Source of the DNA: Actinobacteria bacterium UBA3028
GTDB taxonomy: Bacteria; Actinomycetota; Actinomycetes; Nanopelagicales; Nanopelagicaceae
DNA: 20,723 nucleotides
Assembly (NCBI GenBank): GCA_002367715.1
Contig: DFDL01000043.1
Location: 1 to 20,723 of the forward strand
Direction: 5' to 3'
A program made the position numbers and the translations under genes. Position 1 is the first letter of the stretch; each line of letters opens with the position of its first letter. This document shows positions 7,750-14,760 of this stretch, in pieces. The notes beneath the pieces were generated by a model. The model saw nothing but the letters and a program-made list of their open reading frames with translations, was not told the origin of the DNA and did no database searches.

Positions 7750-7762
7750 TAGAATTGGCCAA
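7733..7762 (+). promoter_or_regulatory. Nur-like operator and leaderless promoter of the nickel operon
   Basis: Positions 7734-7748 are a perfect 7-1-7 palindrome, TGCAAAT-A-ATTTGCA. Read as aTGCAA-N5-TTGCAA (7733-7749) it fits the tTGCaa-N5-ttGCAA box described for Nur, the nickel-responsive Fur-family repressor of Streptomyces. TAGAAT at 7750-7755 is a TANNNT -10 directly beside it. Six bases later comes the ATG at 7762, so the mRNA is probably leaderless. A box between -35 and -10 is where a repressor would block transcription. Other Fur-family regulators (Zur, Fur) also use 7-1-7 sites. The Nur assignment rests on motif recall and on the downstream genes. Confidence 0.6.
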
Positions 7763-8436
7763 TGCATATCCCTGATGGATTTATCGATCTCCAGACATCA
7801 GCACTCTTCGCAGGAGGGTCTGTGATCGGTGTTGGAGCAGCGCTAAGAGGAGCTAGAAAAGAACTCAATGATAAGAGCGCACCTTTAGCCGGACTTACAG
7901 CGGTATTTATCTTTGCAGTACAAATGTTGAACTTCCCAGTTGGCGCCGGAACAAGTGGGCACCTACTCGGTGGCGCGCTTGCTGCCGTACTAGTGGGGCC
8001 CTGGGCAGCAACCTTGGCGCTCACAGTCGTATTACTAATGCAGGCATTCCTATTCGCAGATGGTGGGCTTAGCGCAATTGGTTTAAATGTCTTTAACATG
8101 GCGATTATCGGCGTCTGGGTTGGCTATGGGGTGTATCTAATTGTTAAGCGCCTGCTTCCAAAACGGAGAGCATCTATTGCGCTCGCCGGTGCCATCGGGG
8201 GCTTTATCTCGGTGCCCGCAGCAGCGTTTGGCTTTGTTGTTCAATATGCACTTGGTGGCAATGCGACCTTCTCGCTGACCTCAGTACTTACGGCGATGAT
8301 CGGAACTCACATAGTTATCGGAATCGGTGAAGCGTTAATAACCGGCCTAACGATTAGCGCAATTATGGCTAGCAGATCTGATTTAGTTTATGGTTGGAAG
8401 AAAAATGAAACTAAGTTAGTTATAAAGGAGATCTAG
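7762..8436 (+). CDS. nikM: ECF nickel/cobalt transporter substrate-binding subunit (CbiM/NikM)
   Basis: 224 residues, six to seven membrane helices. This S-component captures Ni2+ or Co2+ and hands it to the energy-coupling module. The protein begins MHIPDG, and in this family the N-terminal amine, His2 and a later histidine hold the metal; H67 sits in GAGTSGHLLGG, the expected place. MQAFLFADGGLSAIGLNVFNMAIIG (93-117) and GTHIVIGIGEALITG (181-195) are family signatures. The start is firm, because Met1-His2 must be the mature N-terminus, and it matches a leaderless promoter. Nickel is favoured over cobalt by the Nur-like box and the PDGLE partner, but CbiM is the safe name if the metal is undecided. 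Confidence 0.85.
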   Translation: MHIPDGFIDLQTSALFAGGSVIGVGAALRGARKELNDKSAPLAGLTAVFIFAVQMLNFPVGAGTSGHLLGGALAAVLVGPWAATLALTVVLLMQAFLFADGGLSAIGLNVFNMAIIGVWVGYGVYLIVKRLLPKRRASIALAGAIGGFISVPAAAFGFVVQYALGGNATFSLTSVLTAMIGTHIVIGIGEALITGLTISAIMASRSDLVYGWKKNETKLVIKEI

Positions 8437-8742
8437 ATGTCGGCAAAGAGAGATCTTAAGTTTTATCTAACCTTCTTTGTATCTGCTCTAGTTTTGGCAG
8501 CAGTAGTTTCCTTTTATGCTTCTTCATCGCCAGATGGACTTGAGAAGGTGGCTGGAGATATCGGTTTTTCTAAGAACGCTAAAGATAGTGCTAATTCAGA
8601 TTTTGCCTTGTCGAATTATGGCGTGGCCGGTATCGAAAATGAGCGTTTCTCAGGTGGCATTGCAGGTGCTATCGGAGTCGTAGCAACCGGCGCAGTTGCC
8701 AGCATGTTATTTCTTGTACTTCGAAGAAAAAAGAATGAATAA
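8437..8742 (+). CDS. nikN: PDGLE-domain protein, NikN-like transporter subunit
   Basis: 101 residues with a helix at about 9-27, an outside loop, and a second helix at about 73-95 ending in a basic RRKK tail. The name-giving PDGLEKVA motif is at 32-39 just after helix 1. Such two-helix proteins accompany NikM/CbiM and are needed with it for metal uptake in characterised ECF systems. The first codon directly follows the nikM stop, and AAGGAG lies 7 nt before the ATG within the end of nikM, so translation is coupled. The loop (about 40-70) holds no obvious metal ligands. Confidence 0.8.
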   Translation: MSAKRDLKFYLTFFVSALVLAAVVSFYASSSPDGLEKVAGDIGFSKNAKDSANSDFALSNYGVAGIENERFSGGIAGAIGVVATGAVASMLFLVLRRKKNE

Positions 8743-9603
8743 TTGCTAGGAAACACTAGTACATCAGATTCTTCACAAAATACGAAGCTTGGCCACAAAG
8801 ATGGACATCGGCATGATCAGAGCCATAATCATGGCCATGATGTAGGAGAGCGCCTCTATATTCACCGACATTCGCTGGTTCATCCGATGCCTGCTCACCT
8901 AAAAATATTAGCTGGGCTGTTCTTTATTATTGTCGCGGTCTCAACTTCAATTTCAAATTGGCCAGCATTTATCGGCTACTTTTTACTTATCTCTGTAGTT
9001 CTTGCAATTGCAAAGTTACCAGTTAAGAAGATTTTGTCTAGGGCAACAATCGAAATTCCCTTTGTGCTATTCGCATTTCTAATGCCATTTTTCGGTACCG
9101 GAGAGCGTTTTGAGCTATTTGGGCTAAGTCTCTATCGCGAAGGGTTACTAGCTGGAGCAGCAATTATCGCGAAGGGAACCCTGGGTTTGTTGGTTGCAAT
9201 AACACTTTCTGGATCGACTAAAGCACGAGAGATTATTGGGGGACTTGAGAGATTGCACCTTCCAAATCTGATGGTTCAGATTGCAACTTTCATGCTTAGG
9301 TATGTAAATGTTGTCAGCGATGAAATGGAGCGGATGAAAGTAGCTCGCTCATCTCGGGGCTTTGAAGCCAAGGGAGTTGCTGATTGGAAAATTTTAGCTC
9401 AAGCTGCAGGTGCGCTTTTTATACGATCCTATGAGCGCGGAGAACGAGTTCATCTTGCAATGCTCTCAAGAGGATATTTAGGTCAGATGCCAGTTATGGA
9501 GAGAGCGGCCATATCAAAATTACAGAGCGCCTTTGTATTTCTATTGCCTGCCATAGCGTTAATTATTTTAATTTCTACTAGAGTTATTTGGAGCCGTGGA
9601 TGA
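8743..9603 (+). CDS. nikQ: ECF transporter T-subunit CbiQ/NikQ with His-rich N-terminus
   Basis: 286 residues. This transmembrane coupling subunit links the S-component to the ATPase. The hydrophobic core runs from about 53 to 280, and the two coupling-helix signatures are ARSSRG (201-206) and ERGERVHLAMLSRG (231-244). Before the core lies a histidine-rich stretch with H18, H22, H24, H28, H30, H32, H41 and H43, likely cytoplasmic, which could bind or buffer the transported metal; this is inference. The start is TTG at 8743, directly abutting the TAA of the gene before, with only a weak AAGAA upstream. The preceding in-frame codon is that stop, so no earlier start exists, and the next ATG (M49) would remove the His-rich part. 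Confidence 0.83.
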   Translation: MLGNTSTSDSSQNTKLGHKDGHRHDQSHNHGHDVGERLYIHRHSLVHPMPAHLKILAGLFFIIVAVSTSISNWPAFIGYFLLISVVLAIAKLPVKKILSRATIEIPFVLFAFLMPFFGTGERFELFGLSLYREGLLAGAAIIAKGTLGLLVAITLSGSTKAREIIGGLERLHLPNLMVQIATFMLRYVNVVSDEMERMKVARSSRGFEAKGVADWKILAQAAGALFIRSYERGERVHLAMLSRGYLGQMPVMERAAISKLQSAFVFLLPAIALIILISTRVIWSRG

Positions 9604-10349
9604 TGAATGAGCCTGTACCGAGTCTATTAATCGAAGGACTTGCATTTGCATATCCAGATGGCCATCAAGCGCTCTTTGGCGTTAATTTGCAGGTTTCACA
9701 AGGCGAGTGCGTTGCAATTCTTGGACCGAACGGCGCTGGCAAAACAACCCTAGTTCTGCACTTAAATGGAATTCACCCAACTAGCGTCGGCAAAGTTTGG
9801 ATTGCTGGAGATTTGGTAGATGCTGATGATAAAGAAGGCCTACGCAAGATTCGATCTAAAGTTGGCATCGTCTTTCAAGATCCAGATGATCAGCTATTTA
9901 TGCCAACAGTCGGTGAGGATGTTGCATTTGGTCCCTACAACATGGGTATCCGCGGCGCAGAACTCAATGAAGTTGTAGATAAAGCGCTCAATAAAGTTGG
10001 CATGCTTGAGTTCAAAGATCGCGCACCTCATCATCTATCCTTTGGTCAGCGTCGGAGAGTTGCAGTAGCCACGGTTCTTGCAATGAAACCAGAGATTTTA
10101 GTTTTAGATGAGCCATCTTCAAATTTGGATCCAGCAAGCCGTAGAGAGCTCGCCGATATCTTACGTGAGCTAAAAATTACGACTTTGATGGTTACTCACG
10201 ATATTCCTTATGCCTATGAGCTCTGTGAGAGATCAATTGTTTTATCGGGCGGTGTGGTTGTGGCCGATGGAGCTACGAAAACTATTCTTAGTGATTCAAA
10301 GCTTCTAAGTGAGAACCGACTAGAGCTACCAGTGGGTTTCTCGCTATAA
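9600..10349 (+). CDS. nikO: ECF transporter ATPase CbiO/NikO
   Basis: 249 residues. This ABC ATPase powers metal uptake. Walker A is at 42-49 (GPNGAGKT), the Q-loop glutamine at 93 (VFQDPDDQLF, a CbiO hallmark), the signature LSFGQ at 146-150 (the CbiO variant of LSGGQ), Walker B ILVLDEP at 166-172, and the switch histidine H200. A TTG at 9588 would extend it by four residues. ATG 9600 is chosen because it overlaps the cbiQ stop as ATGA and has GGAG 6 nt upstream. Only one ATPase is encoded, so it should act as a homodimer, as usual for metal ECF systems. A terminator follows 18 bp after the stop. Confidence 0.88.
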   Translation: MMNEPVPSLLIEGLAFAYPDGHQALFGVNLQVSQGECVAILGPNGAGKTTLVLHLNGIHPTSVGKVWIAGDLVDADDKEGLRKIRSKVGIVFQDPDDQLFMPTVGEDVAFGPYNMGIRGAELNEVVDKALNKVGMLEFKDRAPHHLSFGQRRRVAVATVLAMKPEILVLDEPSSNLDPASRRELADILRELKITTLMVTHDIPYAYELCERSIVLSGGVVVADGATKTILSDSKLLSENRLELPVGFSL

Positions 10350-10367
10350 GTAATTGACCATACATAA

Positions 10368-10411
10368 AATTAAAGAGCCCCTACAGATTTCGCTGCAGGG
10401 GCTCTTTAATT
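10368..10411. terminator. Bidirectional rho-independent terminator
   Basis: Nineteen-base arms (10368-10386 and 10393-10411) pair except for one A/C mismatch, with a 6-nt loop. The GC core GAGCCCCT/AGGGGCTC is flanked by A-rich and T-rich sides, so the hairpin ends in a T-run on both strands. It lies between the convergent cbiO (stop 10349) and glnA (stop 10421) and should serve both. Confidence 0.92.
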
Positions 10412-10420
10412 AACTATCGT

Positions 10421-11851
10421 TTAGAGATCGTAGTAGAGCTCGAACTCTGCTGGATGTGGACGCAAGCGGACGTAATCAACTTCTTCCTTACGCTTCCAGG
10501 TAATCCAGGTATCGATAAGATCTTTTGTAAAGACCCCGCCCTTAAGCAGGAATTCGTGATCTGCCTCTAGGTTATCTAGTACGGCATCAAGAGACCCAGG
10601 AACTTGTTGGATTGCATCGGCTTCCGCGCCTTCCAATTCATACAAATCTTTATCAACTGGCTTTGGTGGCTCGATCTTATTTTCAATACCATCAAGACCA
10701 GCCATAAGCATTGCTGCGAATGCTAGGTATGGGTTTGATGAAGGATCCGGGCAACGAAATTCGATTCGCTTGGCCTTTGGATTTGAACCAGTAATTGGAA
10801 TACGGATACATGCAGATCGGTTACGAGCTGAGTAAACAAGATTTACTGGTGCCTCATAGCCAGGAACTAGGCGGCGATAAGAGTTAACAGTTGGGTTGGT
10901 GAATGCGAGCAATGAAGGCGCATGCTTCAAAAGTCCACCCACATACCAACGAGCTATATCTGAAAGATCGCCATAGCCATCTCCGAAGAACAACGGCTTG
11001 CCATCTTTCCAGAGTGATTGGTGTACATGCATACCAGAACCATTGTCACCAAATAGTGGCTTTGGCATAAAGGTTGCGGTCTTGCCTGCTTCCCATGCAG
11101 TGTTCTTAATGATGTATTTGAACTTCATAACATCATCGCCGGCAGACAAAATATCTGAGAAGCGGTAGTTAATCTCCATCTGTCCTGCAGTTCCAACTTC
11201 GTGGTGTGAGCGTTCCACAAGGAGTCCAGCTTCACCTAGCTTCATAACCATCTGGTCGCGAAGATCTGCAAATTGATCAGTTGGAGATACTGGGAAATAG
11301 CCACCCTTGATACGTGTGCGATATCCACGGTTTGGAGTTCCATCTGGATCATATTCAACGCCGGTATTCCAGGCACCTTCGTATGAATCAATGTGGTGGA
11401 ATGATTCATTCATCCCGGTCTTGAAGCGAATCGCATCAAAGACATAGAACTCTGCCTCAGGAGCGAAGAATGCGGTATCTGCGATTCCGGTTCCCTTTAA
11501 GTATTCAACAGCCTTTGCAACAACGCCGCGGGGATCGCGTGAGTATGGCGAACCATCTATTGGGTTATGGACAGAGAAGAGAATTACTAGAGTCTTCACA
11601 TCACGGAATGGATCGATGAATGCTGATTCTGGAATTGGTAGCAATTTCATATCTGACTCATGAATCGCTTGGAAACCACGGATTGAAGAACCGTCGAACA
11701 TCAGACCATCTGTAAAGACAGCTTCGTCAAATGATTCAACCGGAACATTGAAGTGGTGTTGGATGCCAGGAAGATCGATGAAGCGAACATCAATTAGCTT
11801 CACCTCTTCTTTCTTAATGTAGGCAAAAATATCTGCAGAATTCTTAAACAT
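10421..11851 (-). CDS. glnA: Glutamine synthetase type I
   Basis: 476 residues, the normal length for dodecameric GSI. It makes glutamine from glutamate, ammonia and ATP. Visible are MFDGSSIRGF (51-60), EAEFYVFD (132-139), the E-x-N segment QMEIN near 224-228, the ATP-region signature KPLFGDNGSGMHVHQS (264-279), the NRSACIRIP segment with active-site arginines (344-352), and RIEFRCPDPSSNPYL (362-376). Y404 in KDLYEL lies where GSI-beta enzymes are adenylylated, so GlnE control is likely. GGAG stands 4 nt before the ATG. GlnR-like boxes lie about 105-130 bp upstream. The position next to the RDD and lip genes matches glnA1 (Rv2220) of M. tuberculosis, supporting a main assimilatory role. Confidence 0.96.
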   Translation of the reverse strand: MFKNSADIFAYIKKEEVKLIDVRFIDLPGIQHHFNVPVESFDEAVFTDGLMFDGSSIRGFQAIHESDMKLLPIPESAFIDPFRDVKTLVILFSVHNPIDGSPYSRDPRGVVAKAVEYLKGTGIADTAFFAPEAEFYVFDAIRFKTGMNESFHHIDSYEGAWNTGVEYDPDGTPNRGYRTRIKGGYFPVSPTDQFADLRDQMVMKLGEAGLLVERSHHEVGTAGQMEINYRFSDILSAGDDVMKFKYIIKNTAWEAGKTATFMPKPLFGDNGSGMHVHQSLWKDGKPLFFGDGYGDLSDIARWYVGGLLKHAPSLLAFTNPTVNSYRRLVPGYEAPVNLVYSARNRSACIRIPITGSNPKAKRIEFRCPDPSSNPYLAFAAMLMAGLDGIENKIEPPKPVDKDLYELEGAEADAIQQVPGSLDAVLDNLEADHEFLLKGGVFTKDLIDTWITWKRKEEVDYVRLRPHPAEFELYYDL

Positions 11852-11884
11852 TTCACTCCCGTTTTAGGATTAGTCCTCTTGGTT

Positions 11885-11910
11885 GGGCGCTTCGGCGAGC
11901 CCCCCAATTT
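11885..11910 (-). other. Hairpin in the glnA leader
   Basis: A GC-rich inverted repeat lies within the expected 5' leader of glnA. On the plus strand it reads as a CGC-TTCG-GCG stem-loop, extendable by GGG/CCC past a small bulge, followed by the palindrome CCCAATTTGGG. It may stabilise the leader or pause transcription. I do not recognise a known glutamine or glnA riboswitch, and only about 85 nt separate it from the GlnR-like sites. Confidence 0.3.
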
Positions 11911-11955
11911 GGGTTCTTGATGGGTGAAAATATAGGGCGTTATAGTAAAAAAGGG

Positions 11956-11983
11956 TTAACCGAATTGTTACATTTGTGTTTCA
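11956..11983 (-). promoter_or_regulatory. GlnR-like boxes upstream of glnA
   Basis: On the minus strand GAAAC (11983-11979), six bases, GTAAC (11972-11968), six bases, then GTTAA(C) from 11961 form three pentamers at an exact 11-bp period. This fits the GNAAC-N6-GNAAC pattern of GlnR, the OmpR-type nitrogen regulator of actinobacteria. Possible -10 elements (TACTAT, TATATT) lie just downstream at about 11928-11948. The third half-site is imperfect. Confidence 0.5.
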
Positions 11984-12017
11984 AAATCAGCCGGAGCGCT
12001 CATTCTGGGCTATCGGC

Positions 12018-12030
12018 TAGCCTTGCCCAA
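12018..12030 (+). promoter_or_regulatory. Leaderless promoter of the RDD gene
   Basis: TAGCCT (12018-12023) is a TANNNT -10 exactly six bases before the ATG at 12030, the same geometry as at 1210 and 7750. No ribosome site is present. The -35 is not recognisable. Confidence 0.4.
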
Positions 12031-12368
12031 TGGTTGAGGCAGGAATTGGGCGCAGATTTTTGGCAATTACGATCGATTGGTTGATGTGCGTATTCATCGC
12101 CAATCTCGCGGGCTTTGAGGCTAAAGCCCTAAGCATTTTGCTCCTCTTCTTTGTGGAGGTAAGTATCTTGACCGCGCTTCAACAAGCCTCTGCAGGTCAG
12201 CGCATTATGAGATTGAAGGTAGTTGAATTTAATACGGGTGCATATCTAGAAGTTAAGCGAGTGTTGATTCGTACCCTTTTAATCTGCCTAGTTCTGCCGG
12301 CAGTATTTACCCGCGAACAACGAGGTCTTCATGATTGGGCAACAAATTCAGTCGTAATAAGAAATTGA
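12030..12368 (+). CDS. RDD-family membrane protein
   Basis: 112 residues. Three hydrophobic segments lie at about 10-27, 33-50 and 82-97. The family traits are an early R-R-x(7)-D-W pattern (GRRFLAITIDWLM, 7-19), SAGQRIMRLKVV in the middle, and RGLHDWATNSVV near the end. The function of RDD proteins is not settled; some affect ion exchange under stress. The small RDD gene beside glnA is part of a conserved actinobacterial block (Rv2219A). It diverges from glnA and converges on the DUF4191 gene, with one base between the stops. Confidence 0.78.
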   Translation: MVEAGIGRRFLAITIDWLMCVFIANLAGFEAKALSILLLFFVEVSILTALQQASAGQRIMRLKVVEFNTGAYLEVKRVLIRTLLICLVLPAVFTREQRGLHDWATNSVVIRN

Positions 12369-12369
12369 A

Positions 12370-13068
12370 TTAGCGCTTAGGTATCCTGGCGTTTCGATTC
12401 ATCTGCATTGGACCTTTAGGAATTGGCATATTGATCCCACCAACTGCTTTGAGACGGTTGCGTAGTTCACGAAGTTGAACTTTATTTAATCTCTTTGGCA
12501 GCTTCTTCAAATGTTTCTGTATTTTGCGAAGCGGTACTTGGCCAGCCCCATCACCCACAATAACTTCAGTCAAAGTTACGCCTGGAATGAAACGTTCCAT
12601 CTTGCGTCGCTCATCTTGAAGAAGTGAGCGGACCGCAGGGCTACCCTCGCCAACTAAAACGATGCCTGCTCGACCCACACTTCTGTGGACCATATCCTGA
12701 TTACGAGAGACGCTAACTGCTGCAGAAGTTGTGAAACCTTTACGTATCGCCATCAAGACAGATGCTCCGGCGCCTACTTGATCCTGAATTGATAAAAATG
12801 CTGCAGTATTTGCCTGTCTGGTGAAGATAAAGAAGGTAGCCAAGATTGCCATCGGCAGCGCAATCATCGTGAAATAAATTGGATGATCAAGAAGAGTGCC
12901 GACAATTATGCCGGCAGAAAGTACTACAACAAAAGAGAGCGACATCCATAGAAATGCAGTGGGCTTGTGTTTGCGGACAAGCTTGAAGGCATCCTTTAAA
13001 ACTTTGATCTGGCCCCGCTTCTCGCCGCTATCTTCCGTGGACTTTGCTTTGCGCTTAAAAAGTGCCAT
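12370..13068 (-). CDS. DUF4191-family membrane protein
   Basis: 232 residues. A basic N-terminus leads to two helices at about 38-60 and 64-84, then a soluble domain of about 145 residues with a strongly basic tail (RKIQKHLKKLPKRLNKVQLRELRNR). It matches the actinobacterial DUF4191 family in length, two-helix layout and position next to lipA (Rv2219 in M. tuberculosis). The function is unknown; the basic tail could touch nucleic acid or lipid headgroups, which is inference. The ATG lies 7 nt after the acyltransferase stop with only a distant purine-rich stretch, so it is probably the last, translationally coupled gene of the lip operon. Confidence 0.8.
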   Translation of the reverse strand: MALFKRKAKSTEDSGEKRGQIKVLKDAFKLVRKHKPTAFLWMSLSFVVVLSAGIIVGTLLDHPIYFTMIALPMAILATFFIFTRQANTAAFLSIQDQVGAGASVLMAIRKGFTTSAAVSVSRNQDMVHRSVGRAGIVLVGEGSPAVRSLLQDERRKMERFIPGVTLTEVIVGDGAGQVPLRKIQKHLKKLPKRLNKVQLRELRNRLKAVGGINMPIPKGPMQMNRNARIPKR

Positions 13069-13075
13069 TGACTAC

Positions 13076-13831
13076 TTACTCTCTCTCTTCGATGCGGGCC
13101 TTTGCCGCTAAATGCTCAGCCCATTCTATTTCAACTTCTTGAGGAGTTGGCGCAGTGCCACCTAAACTGGCAGGCGCCCAACGCTCTCCTTGATGTGAAT
13201 CTGGATAAGCACTTTGTACCTCTTTCAGTAGCGCTTTCATAAGCGAGCGTAATTCTGCTTCGGCAGCATCAACATCCTGCCCCTTCTTGACAATAAATGG
13301 TTCACCAAATGTGACTGAGATTGGGAACTTATTTCTTCCCCAATCTGCCTTTACTTTTTTGGTAAAAATTCGCTGACTGCCCCAGACGATAGTTGGGATA
13401 ATTGGAGTATCTGAACCCATGGCCAACCTAACTGCTCCGGTCTTTAACTCTTTAATCTCAAAGCTTCTACTTATGGTCGCCTCCGGAAATATTCCTACAA
13501 TCTCACCCGCGCGAAGGTAGCGCAGCGCTGCAACAAAGGAGCTAGATCCACTTGAACGATCTACACAGATATGGTGCATACCGCGCATCAATGGCCCAGC
13601 CAATTTATGATCGAAGATCTCTTTCTTAGCCATAAATCTCACATAGCGCTTTCGGGGCAGCACTGCAGTTCCGGTTATTGCAAAATCTAAATACCCGATG
13701 TGATTTATCGCTAAGACTGCTCCGCCGTGATCTGGAATGTTGTGAGCGCCAGAGAATGTAAAGCGCAGCGCCAGATATTTCCAGATGGTCTTAATCACTA
13801 CAACAACTGGTGGGTAGACGAAATCACGCAT
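13076..13831 (-). CDS. PlsC-like lysophospholipid acyltransferase
   Basis: 251 residues of the LPLAT/PlsC family, which transfers an acyl group to lysophosphatidate or a related lysolipid at the membrane face. The catalytic H-x4-D is H44/D49 in NHIGYLDF. The acceptor-binding motif is FPEATIS (115-121), an actinobacterial variant of FPEGTRS. VPRKR-like basic residues near 59-63 and IVWGSQRIF around 145-157 also fit the group. The N-terminus is hydrophobic (about 5-22). Its ATG overlaps the lipA stop by one base (TAATG), so it is cotranslated with lipA. This position is an addition relative to M. tuberculosis, where lipA is followed by the DUF4191 gene. The substrate is not determined. Confidence 0.85.
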   Translation of the reverse strand: MRDFVYPPVVVVIKTIWKYLALRFTFSGAHNIPDHGGAVLAINHIGYLDFAITGTAVLPRKRYVRFMAKKEIFDHKLAGPLMRGMHHICVDRSSGSSSFVAALRYLRAGEIVGIFPEATISRSFEIKELKTGAVRLAMGSDTPIIPTIVWGSQRIFTKKVKADWGRNKFPISVTFGEPFIVKKGQDVDAAEAELRSLMKALLKEVQSAYPDSHQGERWAPASLGGTAPTPQEVEIEWAEHLAAKARIEERE

Positions 13832-14760
13832 TAAATTTCGGCGCGCTTCTCTTGTGCCTGCTTATATAGGCGACCTGCGCGGTAGCTCGAGCGGACTAGG
13901 GGACCACTCATAACTCCAGCAAATCCAACAGCTTGCGCCTCAGCGCTTAGCTCAACAAATTCCTCGGGCTTTACCCAACGCTCAACTGGATGGTGCTTTG
14001 GTGTTGGGCGAAGGTATTGAGTTATCGTAATTAGATCGCAGCCCGCGCTATGCAAATCTTTGAGTGCTTGCGAAACTTCTTCACGAGTTTCGCCCATTCC
14101 AAGAATCAAATTTGATTTTGTAATCAAGCCAAAGGCTCTGGCCTGGGAAATAACATCTAATGATCGGTCGTAGTTAAAGGCCGGACGGATACGTTTAAAT
14201 ATGCGTGGCACAGTCTCTAGATTATGCGCGAAGACCTCTGGCCTGGTCTCAAAGACTTCATTTAGTAGATGTGGCTTTCCGCTGAAATCGGGGGCCAGCA
14301 TCTCAACGCCAGTGCCAGGGTTTAATTCATGAACCATGCGAATAGTTTCGGCATATAGCCAAGCACCTTCATCTTCAAGGTCATCGCGTGTTACGCCAGT
14401 GATAGTTGCATATTTGAGTCCCATGGTTCGTACAGATTCGCCAACTCTTCGTGGCTCATCGCGATCAAGTGGATCAGGTTTGCCGGTATCGATATTGCAG
14501 AAATCGCATCGCCTCGTACAACGCTCGCCGCCGATTAAGAAGGTAGCTTCGCGATCTTCCCAGCACTCAAAAATATTTGGACAGGCTGCCTCTTGGCAGA
14601 CAGTGTGCAAACCCTCGCGGGCAACCAATGAACGCAGCGCTGTGTACTCAGGCCCCATATTTGCTCGAGTCTTAATCCACTCTGGCTTACGCTCTATTGG
14701 AACTTGTGAGTTGCGCGCCTCGATACGGAGCAATGGCCGACCATTTGGTGCTGTCTTCAA
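13831..14760 (-). CDS. lipA: Lipoyl synthase
   Basis: 309 residues. This radical-SAM enzyme inserts two sulfurs into protein-bound octanoyl groups. Both iron-sulfur clusters are visible: the auxiliary cluster C55-x4-C60-x5-C66 (CQEAACPNIFEC) and the SAM cluster C81-x3-C85-x2-C88 (CTRRCDFC). The C-terminal RSSY motif, which supplies a serine ligand, is at 290-293. The start is TTG at 14760, which overlaps the lipB stop as TTGA and has GAGG about 8 nt upstream; no earlier in-frame start is needed. It acts directly after LipB, and their product modifies E2 proteins such as the one at the right edge. Confidence 0.96.
   Translation of the reverse strand: MKTAPNGRPLLRIEARNSQVPIERKPEWIKTRANMGPEYTALRSLVAREGLHTVCQEAACPNIFECWEDREATFLIGGERCTRRCDFCNIDTGKPDPLDRDEPRRVGESVRTMGLKYATITGVTRDDLEDEGAWLYAETIRMVHELNPGTGVEMLAPDFSGKPHLLNEVFETRPEVFAHNLETVPRIFKRIRPAFNYDRSLDVISQARAFGLITKSNLILGMGETREEVSQALKDLHSAGCDLITITQYLRPTPKHHPVERWVKPEEFVELSAEAQAVGFAGVMSGPLVRSSYRAGRLYKQAQEKRAEI

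Noticed and set aside
7671..7761. Possible cobalamin riboswitch before the CbiM-type gene.
   Set aside because: Only 91 bp are available, no B12-box-like sequence is seen, and the -10 position implies a leaderless mRNA.
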